Of a stretch of DNA of 64,000 bases, positions 48,826 through 58,524 are shown piece after piece; positions within the stretch are counted from its first letter, which is position 1; the number at the start of each line of letters is the position of its first letter. A program made the position numbers and the translations under genes. The stretch covers positions 1 to 64,000 of the forward strand of contig JANQFV010000044.1 of the NCBI GenBank assembly GCA_028277645.1, in the 5' to 3' direction. The DNA is from Phycisphaerae bacterium. Its GTDB lineage: Bacteria > Planctomycetota > Phycisphaerae > UBA1845 > Fen-1342. The notes under the pieces are model-generated. The model did no database searches. It worked only from the letters and a program-made list of their open reading frames with translations, and was not told where the DNA came from.

Positions 48826-49489
48826 CCTGCACCGCCTTTTGCACCGCCTGCCAGACGACCGCTTCCTCCGGCTCCGCGTCGACCACCGCGACCGGCTTCG
48901 GATAAACGTCCGGCAGCTCGCGGAACAGCTCGCGCACCCGCCGATGGAACTCCAGCGAACGCGCCTCCATCGCATCCGGCCGCGCACCCTCGAAGATGCT
49001 CAACTGCCCGGCGTCCGCCCGCTTGCCCACGTGGTGCGGTTTGCGCCCCGTGCGGGCAAAACCCACCTCCGGCGGAAGATCGAGCACGATCGTCAGGTCC
49101 GGCCAGGTGTCGCCAACGGCGTAGCGCCCCAGCGCCAACACGTCCTCGCGCGGAAAACCGGCGGCGACCTGGTACGCGCACGTCGCGGAGATGAAGCGAT
49201 CGCACAGCACTGTGGCGCCCTTGGCCAACGCCGGTCGCACGACTTCGGCGACGAGCTGCGCACGCGACGCCATGAACAGCAGTGCCTCGCAGTTTGGGTC
49301 CATTTCCGACAGGTCGTAGCCCAGCAGCACGTGCCGAATGCGATCGCTGATCACGGTTCCGCCGGGGTCGCGCGTCCGGCGGACCTGCCCGCCCTGCTCC
49401 TGAATCCACGCCTCCAGGCGCTGAAGCTGGGCGCCTTTGCCCGAGCCGTCAGGCCCGTCAAACACGATGAACTTACCACGAAGATCCAT
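48812..49489 (-). CDS. tmk: Thymidylate kinase
   Basis: A 225-residue dTMP kinase, using ATP to make dTDP. It starts at MDLRGKFIVFDGPDGSGKGAQL, where the P loop is GPDGSGKG rather than the usual GxDGxGKS/T; the family DR motif is DRFISATCAYQ, and RTRDPGGTVISDRIR is present. A LID-type region is FARTGRKPHHVGKRADAGQLS. A longer start at 49549 adds 20 residues of no value. tmk-holB pairing is common. The Gly following Lys in the P loop (GKG) replaces the usual Ser/Thr that helps hold Mg2+. Confidence 0.93.
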   Translation of the reverse strand: MDLRGKFIVFDGPDGSGKGAQLQRLEAWIQEQGGQVRRTRDPGGTVISDRIRHVLLGYDLSEMDPNCEALLFMASRAQLVAEVVRPALAKGATVLCDRFISATCAYQVAAGFPREDVLALGRYAVGDTWPDLTIVLDLPPEVGFARTGRKPHHVGKRADAGQLSIFEGARPDAMEARSLEFHRRVRELFRELPDVYPKPVAVVDAEPEEAVVWQAVQKAVQDAFQ

Positions 49490-49554
49490 GCGCGCGAGCG
49501 TAGTGGAAACATTCCGGACCAGCAACCAACCACTTGGGAAGCCGTACAATCCCC

Positions 49555-50124
49555 ATGATGACGTGGTTCACCTGGATCTTTCTGGAGTCTGCTCTGGCGC
49601 TCGGCGCTGTCAGTGGAACGGCGCTATTTTTCCTGCTCGTCTACTGGCGACGCGGCGGCAGCGTACAGCCGTTGCTGATTGGGCTGGGTGTGTCCGTGGT
49701 GCTGTTTGCTGTGCAGGCGCTGGTCACCACGCAGCGCGAACACGCGGCGGGAGTGATGCAGGCGATCGAGGATGACCTCGTTGACGCGCAGACTGCGGCA
49801 CTCGGCCAATATCTCGCACCACAGTTCACCGCCGGCAACCGCGACCGTCGAGAGTTCCTCGACCACGTCAGCGCCCGCCTGAAACAGATCGACATCCGCT
49901 GGCTGGACCGGAAGAGCTTGAAGATCATCGAGTCTTCCGGCGATACGTTCGCGGTTGCTGTCGGCTATTTCGCCCACGTCACCGGCGAGTACGGCGGCAC
50001 GGTGCCCAGCGTCTGGCGAATCGAGTTCACGCGCACGCCCGACGGCTGGCTGATCAGTCAGATCGACTGCCTTAAGCTCGCGTGGATGGAGAACCCCACC
50101 TGGGAGCAGATCGACCGGCAGTAG
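49555..50124 (+). CDS. Membrane protein with a C-terminal NTF2-like domain
   Basis: A 189-residue protein; ATG at 49555 or 49558 follows a few bases of non-coding sequence from the divergent tmk. Two N-terminal helices (about 5-25 and 33-57) are followed by a soluble part in which QAIEDDLVDAQTAALGQYLAPQFTAG, FLDHVSARLKQIDIRWLDRKSLKI and VWRIEFTRTPDGWLISQIDCLKLAWM resemble the cone-shaped NTF2/SnoaL-like fold. Ligand and function unknown. It is convergent with nadE (34 bp). Confidence 0.7.
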   Translation: MMTWFTWIFLESALALGAVSGTALFFLLVYWRRGGSVQPLLIGLGVSVVLFAVQALVTTQREHAAGVMQAIEDDLVDAQTAALGQYLAPQFTAGNRDRREFLDHVSARLKQIDIRWLDRKSLKIIESSGDTFAVAVGYFAHVTGEYGGTVPSVWRIEFTRTPDGWLISQIDCLKLAWMENPTWEQIDRQ

Positions 50125-50158
50125 GTGCAGACAAGGCAGCCGACCGGGAGGCAGGCCG

Positions 50159-51802
50159 CTACCTGGGCGGCCGCGCCGCGATCGGCATCCGGCGACCGAA
50201 TCCGAACGCCCGCGAGGTCACCTTCAGTCCCGGCGCAGCCTGTTGCCGCTTGTATTCGCTGATCTGGATCTTGCGAACCACGTCCTCAACGACGGCGCGC
50301 TCGAAGCCCGCCGCGACGATCTCCTCGACGCTCTCCAACCGCTCCTCATAGCGCTGCAAGATCTCGTCCAACACATCGTAAGGTGGCAACGAATCCTGGT
50401 CCGTCTGGTCGGGCTTCAACTCCGCTGACGGCGGCTTGGTGATGATGTTCCGCGGAATAACTTCGCTTTCGGCCGTTGCGTTAATGTGCTCGGCGAGGCG
50501 GTAGACCATCGTCTTCGGCACGTCGCTGATCGCCGCCAGTCCGCCCGCCATGTCGCCATAAAGCGTGCAATAGCCGACCGCTAGCTCGCTCTTGTTGCCC
50601 GTTGTTAGCAGCAGACTGCCAAACTTGTTCGATAGCGCCATAAGAATTACGCCGCGGCTGCGGGCCTGAATGTTCTCCTCGGCAATCCCCGCCTCGCTGC
50701 CCGTGAAGTGTGAGGCCAGGCTCCGTTCGAACGCGGCGTGCATCGGCTCGATCTCGATCAGCGTAAAGCGAATGCCCAGGTTCTCCGCGAGCGCGCGGGC
50801 ATCAGCGACGCTGTGGTCGCTGCTATAGCGGCTCGGCATCGCGACCGCGTGGACGTTCTCGGGCCCGAGCGCCTCGGCTGCCAGCGCGGCCACCAGCGCT
50901 GAGTCGATTCCGCCGGACAAGCCGATGACGACGGAGCGAAAACCGCACTTGCGCACGTAGTCGCGTATGCCCATGACGAGCGCCGCACGCAGATTGGCGA
51001 CGCCCGAGACGTACTTGTCACGGCGTGTGCTGGCTAGGTCATCCGTGTCCAGTATCAGCACGTCTTCGGCAAACGCCCGCGCCTGACCAACGTAGTTCCC
51101 GTCGGCGTCAATCACGAAGCTGGCACCGTCGAAAAGCTGCTCGTCGTTGCCGCCGACCTGATTGACGTAAAGCAGCGGCACGCGCTTCGTCCACGCGTGC
51201 TGCTGGAGCAGATCGAGCCGCAACTCGTGCTTACCGAGGAAGTACGGCGATGCGGACACGTTGAATACACATTGCGCGCCGGCGTCGATGAGCGCGCCCA
51301 GCGGATCGGAGTCATACAGCGGACGACCGAGCATCTCCTCGGTCGACCACAAGTCTTCGCAAATCGTCACCCCCAACCCGAGTCCGCCGAATTCGACCAC
51401 CGGTTGCGGCCCGGCGTGCTCGAAATAGCGCACCTCGTCAAACACGTCGTAGATGGGCAGGAGCTGCTTGCGCCAGTTACCGAGCACCTGCCCCTTGTGA
51501 AGGAGCGCGGCGGAGTTGTACAACGGTCGCCCGGTGGCCCGGTCATTCCGTTCGGCGTAGCCCACGAGAACGGCAAGATCTTCCGCGGCTTCAGCAATGC
51601 GCGTCAACGCCGCCAAGTTGGCATCGATGATCTCACGACGCAGCAATAGATCCTTGGCTGGATAGCCGATGATCGCCTGCTCCGGGAAGACGGCGAGTTG
51701 CGCACCGAGTTCGCGCACCTCGCTGACGCGTTCGAGAATGACGGCGACATTGCCGGAGATGTCGCCGATGATCGGATTGGTTTGTACGAGCGCAACTCTC
51801 AT
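50159..51802 (-). CDS. nadE: Glutamine-dependent NAD+ synthetase
   Basis: A 547-residue two-domain enzyme. The nitrilase-type glutaminase domain has the catalytic triad E41 (FPEQAIIGYP), K112 (NWRKQLLP) and C148 (ICEDLW). The C-terminal synthetase domain has the PP loop SGGIDSALVAAL. The enzyme amidates deamido-NAD using ammonia released from glutamine and channelled between domains. Length and motif order are those of bacterial glutamine-dependent NadE of the shorter type. Alone on its strand. Confidence 0.96.
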   Translation of the reverse strand: MRVALVQTNPIIGDISGNVAVILERVSEVRELGAQLAVFPEQAIIGYPAKDLLLRREIIDANLAALTRIAEAAEDLAVLVGYAERNDRATGRPLYNSAALLHKGQVLGNWRKQLLPIYDVFDEVRYFEHAGPQPVVEFGGLGLGVTICEDLWSTEEMLGRPLYDSDPLGALIDAGAQCVFNVSASPYFLGKHELRLDLLQQHAWTKRVPLLYVNQVGGNDEQLFDGASFVIDADGNYVGQARAFAEDVLILDTDDLASTRRDKYVSGVANLRAALVMGIRDYVRKCGFRSVVIGLSGGIDSALVAALAAEALGPENVHAVAMPSRYSSDHSVADARALAENLGIRFTLIEIEPMHAAFERSLASHFTGSEAGIAEENIQARSRGVILMALSNKFGSLLLTTGNKSELAVGYCTLYGDMAGGLAAISDVPKTMVYRLAEHINATAESEVIPRNIITKPPSAELKPDQTDQDSLPPYDVLDEILQRYEERLESVEEIVAAGFERAVVEDVVRKIQISEYKRQQAAPGLKVTSRAFGFGRRMPIAARPPR

Positions 51803-51891
51803 CGCAGCGCCCTATCTGAGGCAACACAACGATACTGGCCAGGATTGTAGGCGATTAACGTGACGATCGCTCGTACGGGCGCCGCGCGCGA

Positions 51892-52638
51892 TCAACCGCC
51901 GGACTGCTGCACCAGCGCCACGATTAGACCGATCAGTGCGGCGACACCCACCACGCCGGCAATCACCAGCACGATAACGAAGCGCTTCGTCTGCTCGCGG
52001 ACCAACGCGGTGAACGCCTCGTGCTGATCGTGCTGCGCCGTGCTGAGCTTCTGGAGCGTCTGCACCTGCGCTGATCCAGCCGAGCCCAGCGCATCAATGG
52101 CCCGCGAGAACGTGCCGAGCGATTGCATGAGTTGGCCGTCCATTTCCTGCGACTGTCTGACCTGTTCGCCAACGGTCCGAATCGCTTCGGCCTGCGTCAG
52201 CAGCGAGTCCGGAATCCGCCCGACCGTATCGGAAAGTGCCGCGGTGTGCTTGCCGGTCGCCTCGGTCTGGGCAGCGATCGCTTTGAGGATGTCCGTGTGC
52301 GACTTCTGTGACTCAGCCAGATTCTCCAACGTGTCACTCACGCGCCCGAGCGAACGGACCAGATCCGCGGCGCGTTCGTCTTGCTGCTCGAAGTGTGTCT
52401 GCATAGCGTCGGCCAGCGCGATCATGCGCTGCGACACGTCGCGCATCTGCTGTGTCCCGCTCCGCCGAAGCCAGGACGTTTCCCGCGCGGCCGATTCGTC
52501 CAGCGGCGGCGCTTCGGGAACATCGGCCGCATCGACAACCGCCGATTCGATCACGCCGACGCTCCCATCGGAATCCGCCGTCCGCTCGGGGGTGAACATC
52601 TTTCGGACACGATTCCAGAAGCCGGCAGGTTTCGTCAT
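51892..52638 (-). CDS. Coiled-coil, tail-anchored membrane protein
   Basis: A 248-residue protein with no enzyme motif. Residues about 65-205 are a heptad-like helical region rich in Gln/Ala/Ser/Glu (RMIALADAMQTHFEQQDERAADLVRSLG; DTLENLAESQKSHTDILKAIAAQ), recalling methyl-accepting-protein or DUF-type coiled coils. A single C-terminal transmembrane helix (RFVIVLVIAGVVGVAALIGLIVAL) anchors it with the coil in the cytosol. SD GGGAG lies at good spacing. Role unknown. Confidence 0.75.
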   Translation of the reverse strand: MTKPAGFWNRVRKMFTPERTADSDGSVGVIESAVVDAADVPEAPPLDESAARETSWLRRSGTQQMRDVSQRMIALADAMQTHFEQQDERAADLVRSLGRVSDTLENLAESQKSHTDILKAIAAQTEATGKHTAALSDTVGRIPDSLLTQAEAIRTVGEQVRQSQEMDGQLMQSLGTFSRAIDALGSAGSAQVQTLQKLSTAQHDQHEAFTALVREQTKRFVIVLVIAGVVGVAALIGLIVALVQQSGG

Positions 52639-52808
52639 CGCTTACTCCCGCGTGCGTCGCACGGCAGATTCCGCTCTCCAGGGTGATGCTCATTATAGGC
52701 CGTCGGAGCGGCAGGCTGCGACCGAATTCGCGAGTTGGCGCCGACTTCACGGAATATTCGCAAAGCCGGCCTGATACGCGCAGGGGAATTGCGGAAGATC
52801 CAGGCCGA

Positions 52809-54527
52809 TCAATACGCGCCGCTCTCACTCGCCTCGAGCTCTTCGATCTCAGACAGGAACGCGCGAACTGCCCGGGCAGGGACATACAGTTCAGCGCGCA
52901 GCGCGTCCGTCTCAATATAGCCGGTGAGACCGGCCAGGGGATACTGCTGCGAACCGGCATCAACCGCGGGGACGGGCAGGCCGGCCTGTTGCAGCAGTCC
53001 AGTCATCATCTCAAGCATGTGTGGCAGATCCACTAGCAAACAGAACTGCGGCTCGGGTGAGAGCTGCTCGAACAGCGCGGTAACGCGGGCGTCATCCTTC
53101 AGCAGCGTAAACGCGCCGTCTGCGAGCTTTTGCGCGGCTTTCATCGCCTCATCGCGCTCCCCCATCGCGTATGCCAGCGCATCACCAGCCTGCACCATTA
53201 CCATGGCGCATTGTTCACCATACATCGCGCTGACCATCGGGTCTATCTGCCCACCCCGCACGTCAAACTCGAAACGATAGACGTCAACCTCGGCCTCACC
53301 CGGACCCCGTTTCTCGCGCGATAACTCCGCACTGGGAACAACGCCCCAGGCACACATGACGTCTGGGAACTCCTCGAAACCGCGGCGAATGTGCTTGCGC
53401 ATCGCGGCAACGTCGCTCGACAGGTACTGTCCCTTGAACAACAGGCAATCACCACTTGGTGCGCGCGACACGACGCCGCTGAATCCGTGTAGGTACCGGT
53501 TCATTTCCCGGTTGTTGGCCAAGGCCCCCTGAAGCATCTCCTCCGACACGCGCTCCCGAAACGTCGGCACGTCAACCATCGCCCCGAGGAATACGTCGTT
53601 GAGACTGCCGGATTCACTCGGACCCTCCCACTCGCAGGCGAACACAATGGTCCCGCCGGCGGGCAGTCCGCGCAACAAGTCCCGCTCGGGTCGTTTAATG
53701 CCGGACAGGTACGCCGCCACGCGGCCCCCCGACCGGAACGCGATGCGATCGCGGGCTCGTACGCCCGCCGCATCAACGCCGACCGCAACCGTATACGTTG
53801 TGGCCTCTCCGAGCGCGGTCTCGAGCTGCTCAAACATGGCTCGATACAGCCCGATCGTCATCTCGGCATCCGGGCCGGCGGCCGCCAGTCCCATGTACGT
53901 CGTCTGTGCCACAAACTCCAGCGTCTGCTGGATCAGTGGTTGCCACGGCGGCAGGTCGACCCAGAAGATGACTTGGTCGGTCTCGAGCGCTCGACGGGCA
54001 AACAACCCTAAACGGTCAGGAAACACCCGCTCACTGCCCAGCGCCCGCCGCAGCTCGTCCTTGTCGCGACCAAACACGGCCACGCGGTCATCAAACAACA
54101 CGGCGCAGCAACCGCCCTCGAACTCACAATACGGACGCTCGTCGAGCCGGGCCGCATCGGAGGTGGCGGTCCAGGGTTGGTCGTGCGAGACTACCGCTAG
54201 AATCAACGGCTCCTGACGCTCCGCCGACAATGCGAGCACCGCGGGGCCAGCCTCGCGCACTACTGAAAGTGCATCGCCAAGCGAATCCTCCAGTAGAGTG
54301 GCGGTCTTCATCTCTGCGAGGAAGTCTATCTCGGTCGTCCGGCCGAACGCGCTGATCCCGTCAATGAACTGCTGGACACTGGGAACAATCAGCAGCAAGT
54401 GCGTGTCAGCCGGCACGTGCCCCAACAGGCGCAACACGTCTGCCTCGAGCGCGGGATCTGCGGCGGACCCGCTCTGGGGCCCCAGCAGCGCGATCACGAT
54501 GATCACTACGATTGCTACACGTCGCAT
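52809..54527 (-). CDS. Secreted protein, DUF3352-like
   Basis: A 572-residue exported protein. A signal peptide (VAIVVIIVIALLGPQSGSA) opens the chain. The mature part resembles large, periplasmic or surface proteins of planctomycetes with the DUF3352-like LRLLGHVPADTHLLLIVPSVQQFI opening. Repeated motifs suggest two similar halves, each with AVLFDDRVAVFGRD-like beta strands and long helices (LNDVFLGAMVDVPTFRERVSEEML). No active-site residues are recognised. A 170-bp gap separates it from the coiled-coil protein gene downstream. Confidence 0.7.
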   Translation of the reverse strand: MRRVAIVVIIVIALLGPQSGSAADPALEADVLRLLGHVPADTHLLLIVPSVQQFIDGISAFGRTTEIDFLAEMKTATLLEDSLGDALSVVREAGPAVLALSAERQEPLILAVVSHDQPWTATSDAARLDERPYCEFEGGCCAVLFDDRVAVFGRDKDELRRALGSERVFPDRLGLFARRALETDQVIFWVDLPPWQPLIQQTLEFVAQTTYMGLAAAGPDAEMTIGLYRAMFEQLETALGEATTYTVAVGVDAAGVRARDRIAFRSGGRVAAYLSGIKRPERDLLRGLPAGGTIVFACEWEGPSESGSLNDVFLGAMVDVPTFRERVSEEMLQGALANNREMNRYLHGFSGVVSRAPSGDCLLFKGQYLSSDVAAMRKHIRRGFEEFPDVMCAWGVVPSAELSREKRGPGEAEVDVYRFEFDVRGGQIDPMVSAMYGEQCAMVMVQAGDALAYAMGERDEAMKAAQKLADGAFTLLKDDARVTALFEQLSPEPQFCLLVDLPHMLEMMTGLLQQAGLPVPAVDAGSQQYPLAGLTGYIETDALRAELYVPARAVRAFLSEIEELEASESGAY

Positions 54528-54775
54528 GAGCGTTCTCCGGAATGCGTAGCGCCTGGAATCTGAACCGGCGGGCGCTATTTGCTTACACCTACTTGATTAA
54601 ATTGGCATTCCCGACTGCCGTCGAATGCTGACGGACAACTTCCGACACCGCCGCCCACGAGCGAGAGAATTATCGGGTGTTGGAATCCGGTTGCCAACGC
54701 ACGCTCCAGCGCGCGGACACGGACGCCGATGCCACTAACAGGGCATTCACGCCCGCCGAGGCCAGGACCGAACCG

Positions 54776-55276
54776 ATGACTGCTGATAATGCCCCGACGA
54801 CGACAGATTCCGACGACGACATCCAGGCCGCCATTGCCGAGGCGGAATCACTGAGCGCATCGAGGGGCGCGTTGGACACCAACGCGGCCGTGGTTCCCGT
54901 ACCGGTCGATGGAGACCAGAGCTTCGCGCGCCCAAGCGATACGCGCGGCACCGACATCGGTGCGCTGGTAACCGCGGTCGGCGATGTCGAGAGCGCTGAG
55001 CGAGTGGAAACACCGCCGGCTGTCGGAACCGCGCAACTGATCGGCCGCTGGATCTACGCCGCGGTTGACCGCACGCTATGGGCCCTGAACTACCCCTTCG
55101 CGCAGCTGAGACCCGCGACGCGTCAGATCATCGGCTTGGTCGCGATTGTGACCATCATCACGTCTCTGCTCGCCAGCGTACTGATGCCCAGCCTGTTCCC
55201 GCGACGCGACGCCATCAACACACTGCAGGACCGCGTCCAGTCGCTGAATCACGCGGTGAACATCTCCGGGGGCTGA
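54776..55276 (+). CDS. Acidic single-pass membrane protein of unknown function
   Basis: A 166-residue protein. ATG at 54776 has AGGA eight bases upstream; an upstream TTG start at 54677 adds 33 residues that read like non-coding sequence. The first 90 residues are acidic and Ala/Thr/Asp-rich, probably disordered. A hydrophobic helix follows (about 121-143, IIGLVAIVTIITSLLASVLMPSLF) and a short amphipathic tail (INTLQDRVQSLNHAV). Nothing in sequence points to a function. Convergent with the VTT-domain gene. Confidence 0.55.
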   Translation: MTADNAPTTTDSDDDIQAAIAEAESLSASRGALDTNAAVVPVPVDGDQSFARPSDTRGTDIGALVTAVGDVESAERVETPPAVGTAQLIGRWIYAAVDRTLWALNYPFAQLRPATRQIIGLVAIVTIITSLLASVLMPSLFPRRDAINTLQDRVQSLNHAVNISGG

Positions 55277-55309
55277 CCGGTGTGGCGTGTGGGGGCGTCG
55301 CGCCCGTCG

Positions 55310-56035
55310 TCAACGGTACCCGCGACGAAGCGCAGACCAGCCCAACCGCCCCCCCAAAGCAAGAATAACCAACCCCACCTGAATGAACAGAATCTGTAGG
55401 GGGGTCAGCGCGAAGATCACTGAGCATCCCGCGAACAGGACATAGCGCGGCCAGCGGCCGAGGAAATACGCCGCGGCGAACTTCAGCCGGGAGTACCGAC
55501 GCAAAATGGCGAGCCACCGTACAACATCAACCGGAATAGGAATGAACGCCACGAACGTGAGCAACTGAAACGGAGCCCGGTCGAACCAGCGCGCTGCCCA
55601 ACTGTAAAGGCGCGTCCGCCGGATCTTCTCGCCGACACGGCGCCGCGCAAAGTAGCCCAGGAAGTGATACTCGTTGAGATTCGCCATCACCGTCGCGAAC
55701 GCACCGCACGACGCGACGAGCAAAGTTCGCGCAATCGGTTCTTCGACGAGTGCGTACCCCGGGCTAGCTGCCAGCAGCACGATCCACGCCGTCGGCAATG
55801 GCACGATGCTGTTGCACAACGACAGATAGAAACACATTAGCGCAAGCACCCACGCGCTACGCATCGCGTCGTAGCCGGCGTCAAAGCGCTGGAGCAGTAC
55901 GAGCGACGCGAGCGTGAGGCCGGCCATCCACGCCAAAAAGATGGCAAACCAGAGCCGCTGGCCGTCCAACGGCGGTGCGGCAAAGACCTCCGACTGCTCA
56001 GCGGGTGTCGCCAACTCACTCACAGAATCGCCCAT
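55310..56035 (-). CDS. VTT/DedA (SNARE-associated)-like membrane protein
   Basis: A 241-residue multi-pass membrane protein. ATG at 56035 lies inside the 3' end of the ABC ATPase gene. A segment typical of the VTT/DedA core (RAPFQLLTFVAFIPIPVDVVRWLAILRRYSRLKFAAAYFLGRWPRY) is preceded by five helices, and the SLCNSIVPLPTAWIVLLAAS part recalls the re-entrant loop of DedA proteins. DedA family members move or scramble phospholipids or undecaprenyl phosphate in bacteria; activity of this member is unproven. It is the last gene of a three-gene transport operon. Confidence 0.75.
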   Translation of the reverse strand: MGDSVSELATPAEQSEVFAAPPLDGQRLWFAIFLAWMAGLTLASLVLLQRFDAGYDAMRSAWVLALMCFYLSLCNSIVPLPTAWIVLLAASPGYALVEEPIARTLLVASCGAFATVMANLNEYHFLGYFARRRVGEKIRRTRLYSWAARWFDRAPFQLLTFVAFIPIPVDVVRWLAILRRYSRLKFAAAYFLGRWPRYVLFAGCSVIFALTPLQILFIQVGLVILALGGRLGWSALRRGYR

Positions 56036-56690
56036 CCCGCATGTGCAGCACGCGATCGGCCTCGACCGCCAACTGCTCATTGTGCGTGATCATGATTACG
56101 GTGAGGCCACGCTCGCGATGGAAGCGCTGAATCAGATCCAGCACGACGGCCGCGTTCGCGGAGTCGAGATTGCCGGTCGGCTCGTCTGCGAGCAGTACCG
56201 TTGGTTCCGCAACGATCGCCCGCGCGATCGCGACGCGCTGCTGCTGTCCGACGGACAGTCCGCCCGGCTTCTTTCTGGCTTGCGCAGCAAGCCCCATTTC
56301 GTCGAGCAACACCCGTACCTGCCCGTCCGGCGCGATGCCGCGCAGCCGCAAAGGCAGCCCCACATTGCGCGCGACGCTGATCGTCGGCAGCAGATTGAAG
56401 CGCTGAAAAACAAACCCGATCTGCTCCCGGCGTAACGCAGTGCGAGCCGCGTCGTTCAACCCGAGCACGTCGCGGCCTGCGACCTGCACGGCAGCGGCAC
56501 GTGTCGGCCGCATCATGAGCCCGACGATGTTCAGCAGCGTAGTCTTGCCGCAGCCCGACGGCCCCATGATCACGACGAATTCGCCACGCTCGACGCGGAA
56601 GTCGATGCCGTGCAACACCGGCTCGGTCACGCCGCCGTGCGTGTAGGCGTGATGCAAGTCGCGAACGTCAATGGCCGGTTGGTCGTTCAT
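56016..56690 (-). CDS. ABC transporter ATP-binding protein, LolD/MacB type
   Basis: A 224-residue ATPase. Walker [11 protein letters not shown]-loop [18 protein letters not shown], signature [16 protein letters not shown] (the usual LSGGQQ serine-glycine pair is LSVGQQ here), Walker [13 protein letters not shown] and the switch H of THNEQ are all present. The start [20 protein letters not shown] overlaps the end of the permease gene (ATGA), so the ATPase and permease are translationally coupled partners. Systems of this type do mechanical work on envelope substrates rather than classical import. A change from SGG to SVG in the signature is worth noting. Confidence 0.93.
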   Translation of the reverse strand: MNDQPAIDVRDLHHAYTHGGVTEPVLHGIDFRVERGEFVVIMGPSGCGKTTLLNIVGLMMRPTRAAAVQVAGRDVLGLNDAARTALRREQIGFVFQRFNLLPTISVARNVGLPLRLRGIAPDGQVRVLLDEMGLAAQARKKPGGLSVGQQQRVAIARAIVAEPTVLLADEPTGNLDSANAAVVLDLIQRFHRERGLTVIMITHNEQLAVEADRVLHMRDGRFCE

Positions 56691-57889
56691 TCGTGACTCA
56701 ATGCGAGAGCGGGATCGAGTCGCGCGGCGCGATAGCCCGGATACAACGCGGAGCACACGCCGCCGATCACGCCGACGGCAATCGCGAGCAGGAGTTGCTC
56801 AACCGGCAGGGCCACCGTCAGTAGTGGTACCAGCACGCCGATCAGCGCGCGCGCACCGAACGCCAGCGCGATTCCGATGACAACGCCGATCACGGAGATC
56901 AGCAGCGCTTCCAGCACGGACAGTTGTACGAGCCCGCCGCGCGTCACGCCGAGCGCTTTGAGTATGCCGATCTCGCGCGTGCGTTCGACGACCATCGTGT
57001 ACATCGTCAGCAGGATAAACAGGAAACACACAACCAGCGCTACGCCGCTGGACGCGTTCATATACAGATTGACCGACGCAAAACTCTCGCGCAACAGGCG
57101 GCCATAATCAGATTTCAATTCGACCCGCGCCCCACTACCCAACGACGTTGCGAAGCGCTCCGCCGCAGTCGCCGGCTCCAACCCATCGCGCAGTCGAATG
57201 AAGTACATACTCGCGGTCTGCTCGCCCGCTACGACGATCTCACGCAGCGTCTGCAGCGGCGCAAATACGCGCCCCGCGACGCCTGCCTCGATGACACCCG
57301 CGATCCGGAAGGTCTGCCCCATGATGGTGATTTCATCGCCGACCTGATAGCCACCAACACGCCGCAGCCGGTCGTCGATCACCAGCTCCAGCCCGTCCGC
57401 GAGGTACGCCTGATACGCCAGGTTGTCCATATCCTCCGGCGGGCGCTCGCCCCGCGCTACACGCTTGGCGAAGGCATGAGCGCGGGCGAATAGTTCGCCC
57501 CGTACGACGCGCCGCTCGCCGAGAAACGCCGCCATCTGGCGCGGATCGACGCCAAACAACCGCTGCTGCTGTCCCCCCATCTTCACTTGCCCGAAGAACG
57601 CCGGAATCACCAGATCCGCAAGTGGACCATCCGCATCGGCGAGGTCGCGCAAGTGCCGTTCGTGAATCCCCCGAAACGGCGCGCCGTTGGTGAAGATGAT
57701 GTTGTCCTGCGCCGGCAGGACCACCAGCTCGGCGTCGACGCTTTGCATGCGCTCGTTGACTTCCGCGATCGAGCCGCTGGCCAGCCCGCGTGAGACGAGC
57801 ATCAGCATGATGCCGATGCCGACTGCCAGCGCACTGAGCAAGGTACGCAGCTTGCGGTGCAACAGGTTGGCCCACGCGAGAGCGAGCAC
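56687..57889 (-). CDS. FtsX-like ABC transporter permease
   Basis: A 400-residue inner-membrane protein with GTG start and SD AAGGAG. One N-terminal helix (NLLHRKLRTLLSALAVGIGIMLMLVSRGLA), a large periplasmic MacB-PCD-like domain (about 45-265) and three C-terminal helices (ASSGVALVVCFLFILLTMYTMVVERTREIGILKALGVTRG, then two more) make the typical MacB/FtsX layout. It forms a pair with the coupled ATPase. No adaptor protein is encoded in this operon, so the substrate (lipoprotein, peptide or lipid) is unknown. Confidence 0.92.
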   Translation of the reverse strand: MLALAWANLLHRKLRTLLSALAVGIGIMLMLVSRGLASGSIAEVNERMQSVDAELVVLPAQDNIIFTNGAPFRGIHERHLRDLADADGPLADLVIPAFFGQVKMGGQQQRLFGVDPRQMAAFLGERRVVRGELFARAHAFAKRVARGERPPEDMDNLAYQAYLADGLELVIDDRLRRVGGYQVGDEITIMGQTFRIAGVIEAGVAGRVFAPLQTLREIVVAGEQTASMYFIRLRDGLEPATAAERFATSLGSGARVELKSDYGRLLRESFASVNLYMNASSGVALVVCFLFILLTMYTMVVERTREIGILKALGVTRGGLVQLSVLEALLISVIGVVIGIALAFGARALIGVLVPLLTVALPVEQLLLAIAVGVIGGVCSALYPGYRAARLDPALALSHE

Positions 57890-57984
57890 ACGGACTCCTT
57901 CGTTTCGCGCCTAGGTCCTTCGGGCGCAGTTGCCACCGTACGTAGCCGGAATCCCCCCGTCAACGAAACCACAAAGCCCGCGGC

Positions 57985-58410
57985 TCAGTCGCGCGTGCTG
58001 AAATCCGCCGTCGCGGTCGGCAGGCTCCAAAAGTACGTTGCGAAGAAGACGCCCAGTGCAGCAAAGCTCGCAATCCCAACCATGCGCGACGCGGCCGTCA
58101 CGGCCTGATAACCGAGCAACACGGTAACCCCGCTCAGCCCCACCCAGGCAATCAGCATCCAGCCCGCGAATACGGCGTACCCGCCGCGGACCGTCTTCCC
58201 GAACGGGACCGGCAACGCCTGCGCAAACGCACCCTGGGCACCGATCATCAGCACCTGGCACTGGAGCGCCGCCACAATCGCCACAATCGAAACCACACCC
58301 CACTGCGCCGCCGGCGAATACGTCGGCACCATCCCGCGCACCGACTCATTCAACGCCACCACAATCAGCACACCAAGCCAAAGCGGTGAGTAGTACGTCA
58401 GAGCATTCAT
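57985..58410 (-). CDS. Small multi-pass membrane protein
   Basis: A 141-residue protein with four hydrophobic helices (LWLGVLIVVALNESVRG; WGVVSIVAIVAALQCQVLMIG; YAVFAGWMLIAWVGLSGVTVLLG; ASFAALGVFFATYFW). ATG at 58410 has AAGG upstream at a long spacing; ATGs at 58458 and 58464 would add up to 18 residues. The much longer open frame continuing to 58959 is antisense to the acetyltransferase gene and is not real. No family recognised. Confidence 0.6.
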   Translation of the reverse strand: MNALTYYSPLWLGVLIVVALNESVRGMVPTYSPAAQWGVVSIVAIVAALQCQVLMIGAQGAFAQALPVPFGKTVRGGYAVFAGWMLIAWVGLSGVTVLLGYQAVTAASRMVGIASFAALGVFFATYFWSLPTATADFSTRD

Positions 58411-58524
58411 TGCAGCATATCCCTTGTGCGGCAGCCGCTGATCGACCGCAGCCGCCATCCACATGTTATCATAGACCACTGATCGCCTGTAGTTGGCGCC
58501 GCGTACCGCGGCAGGAGACGCACC

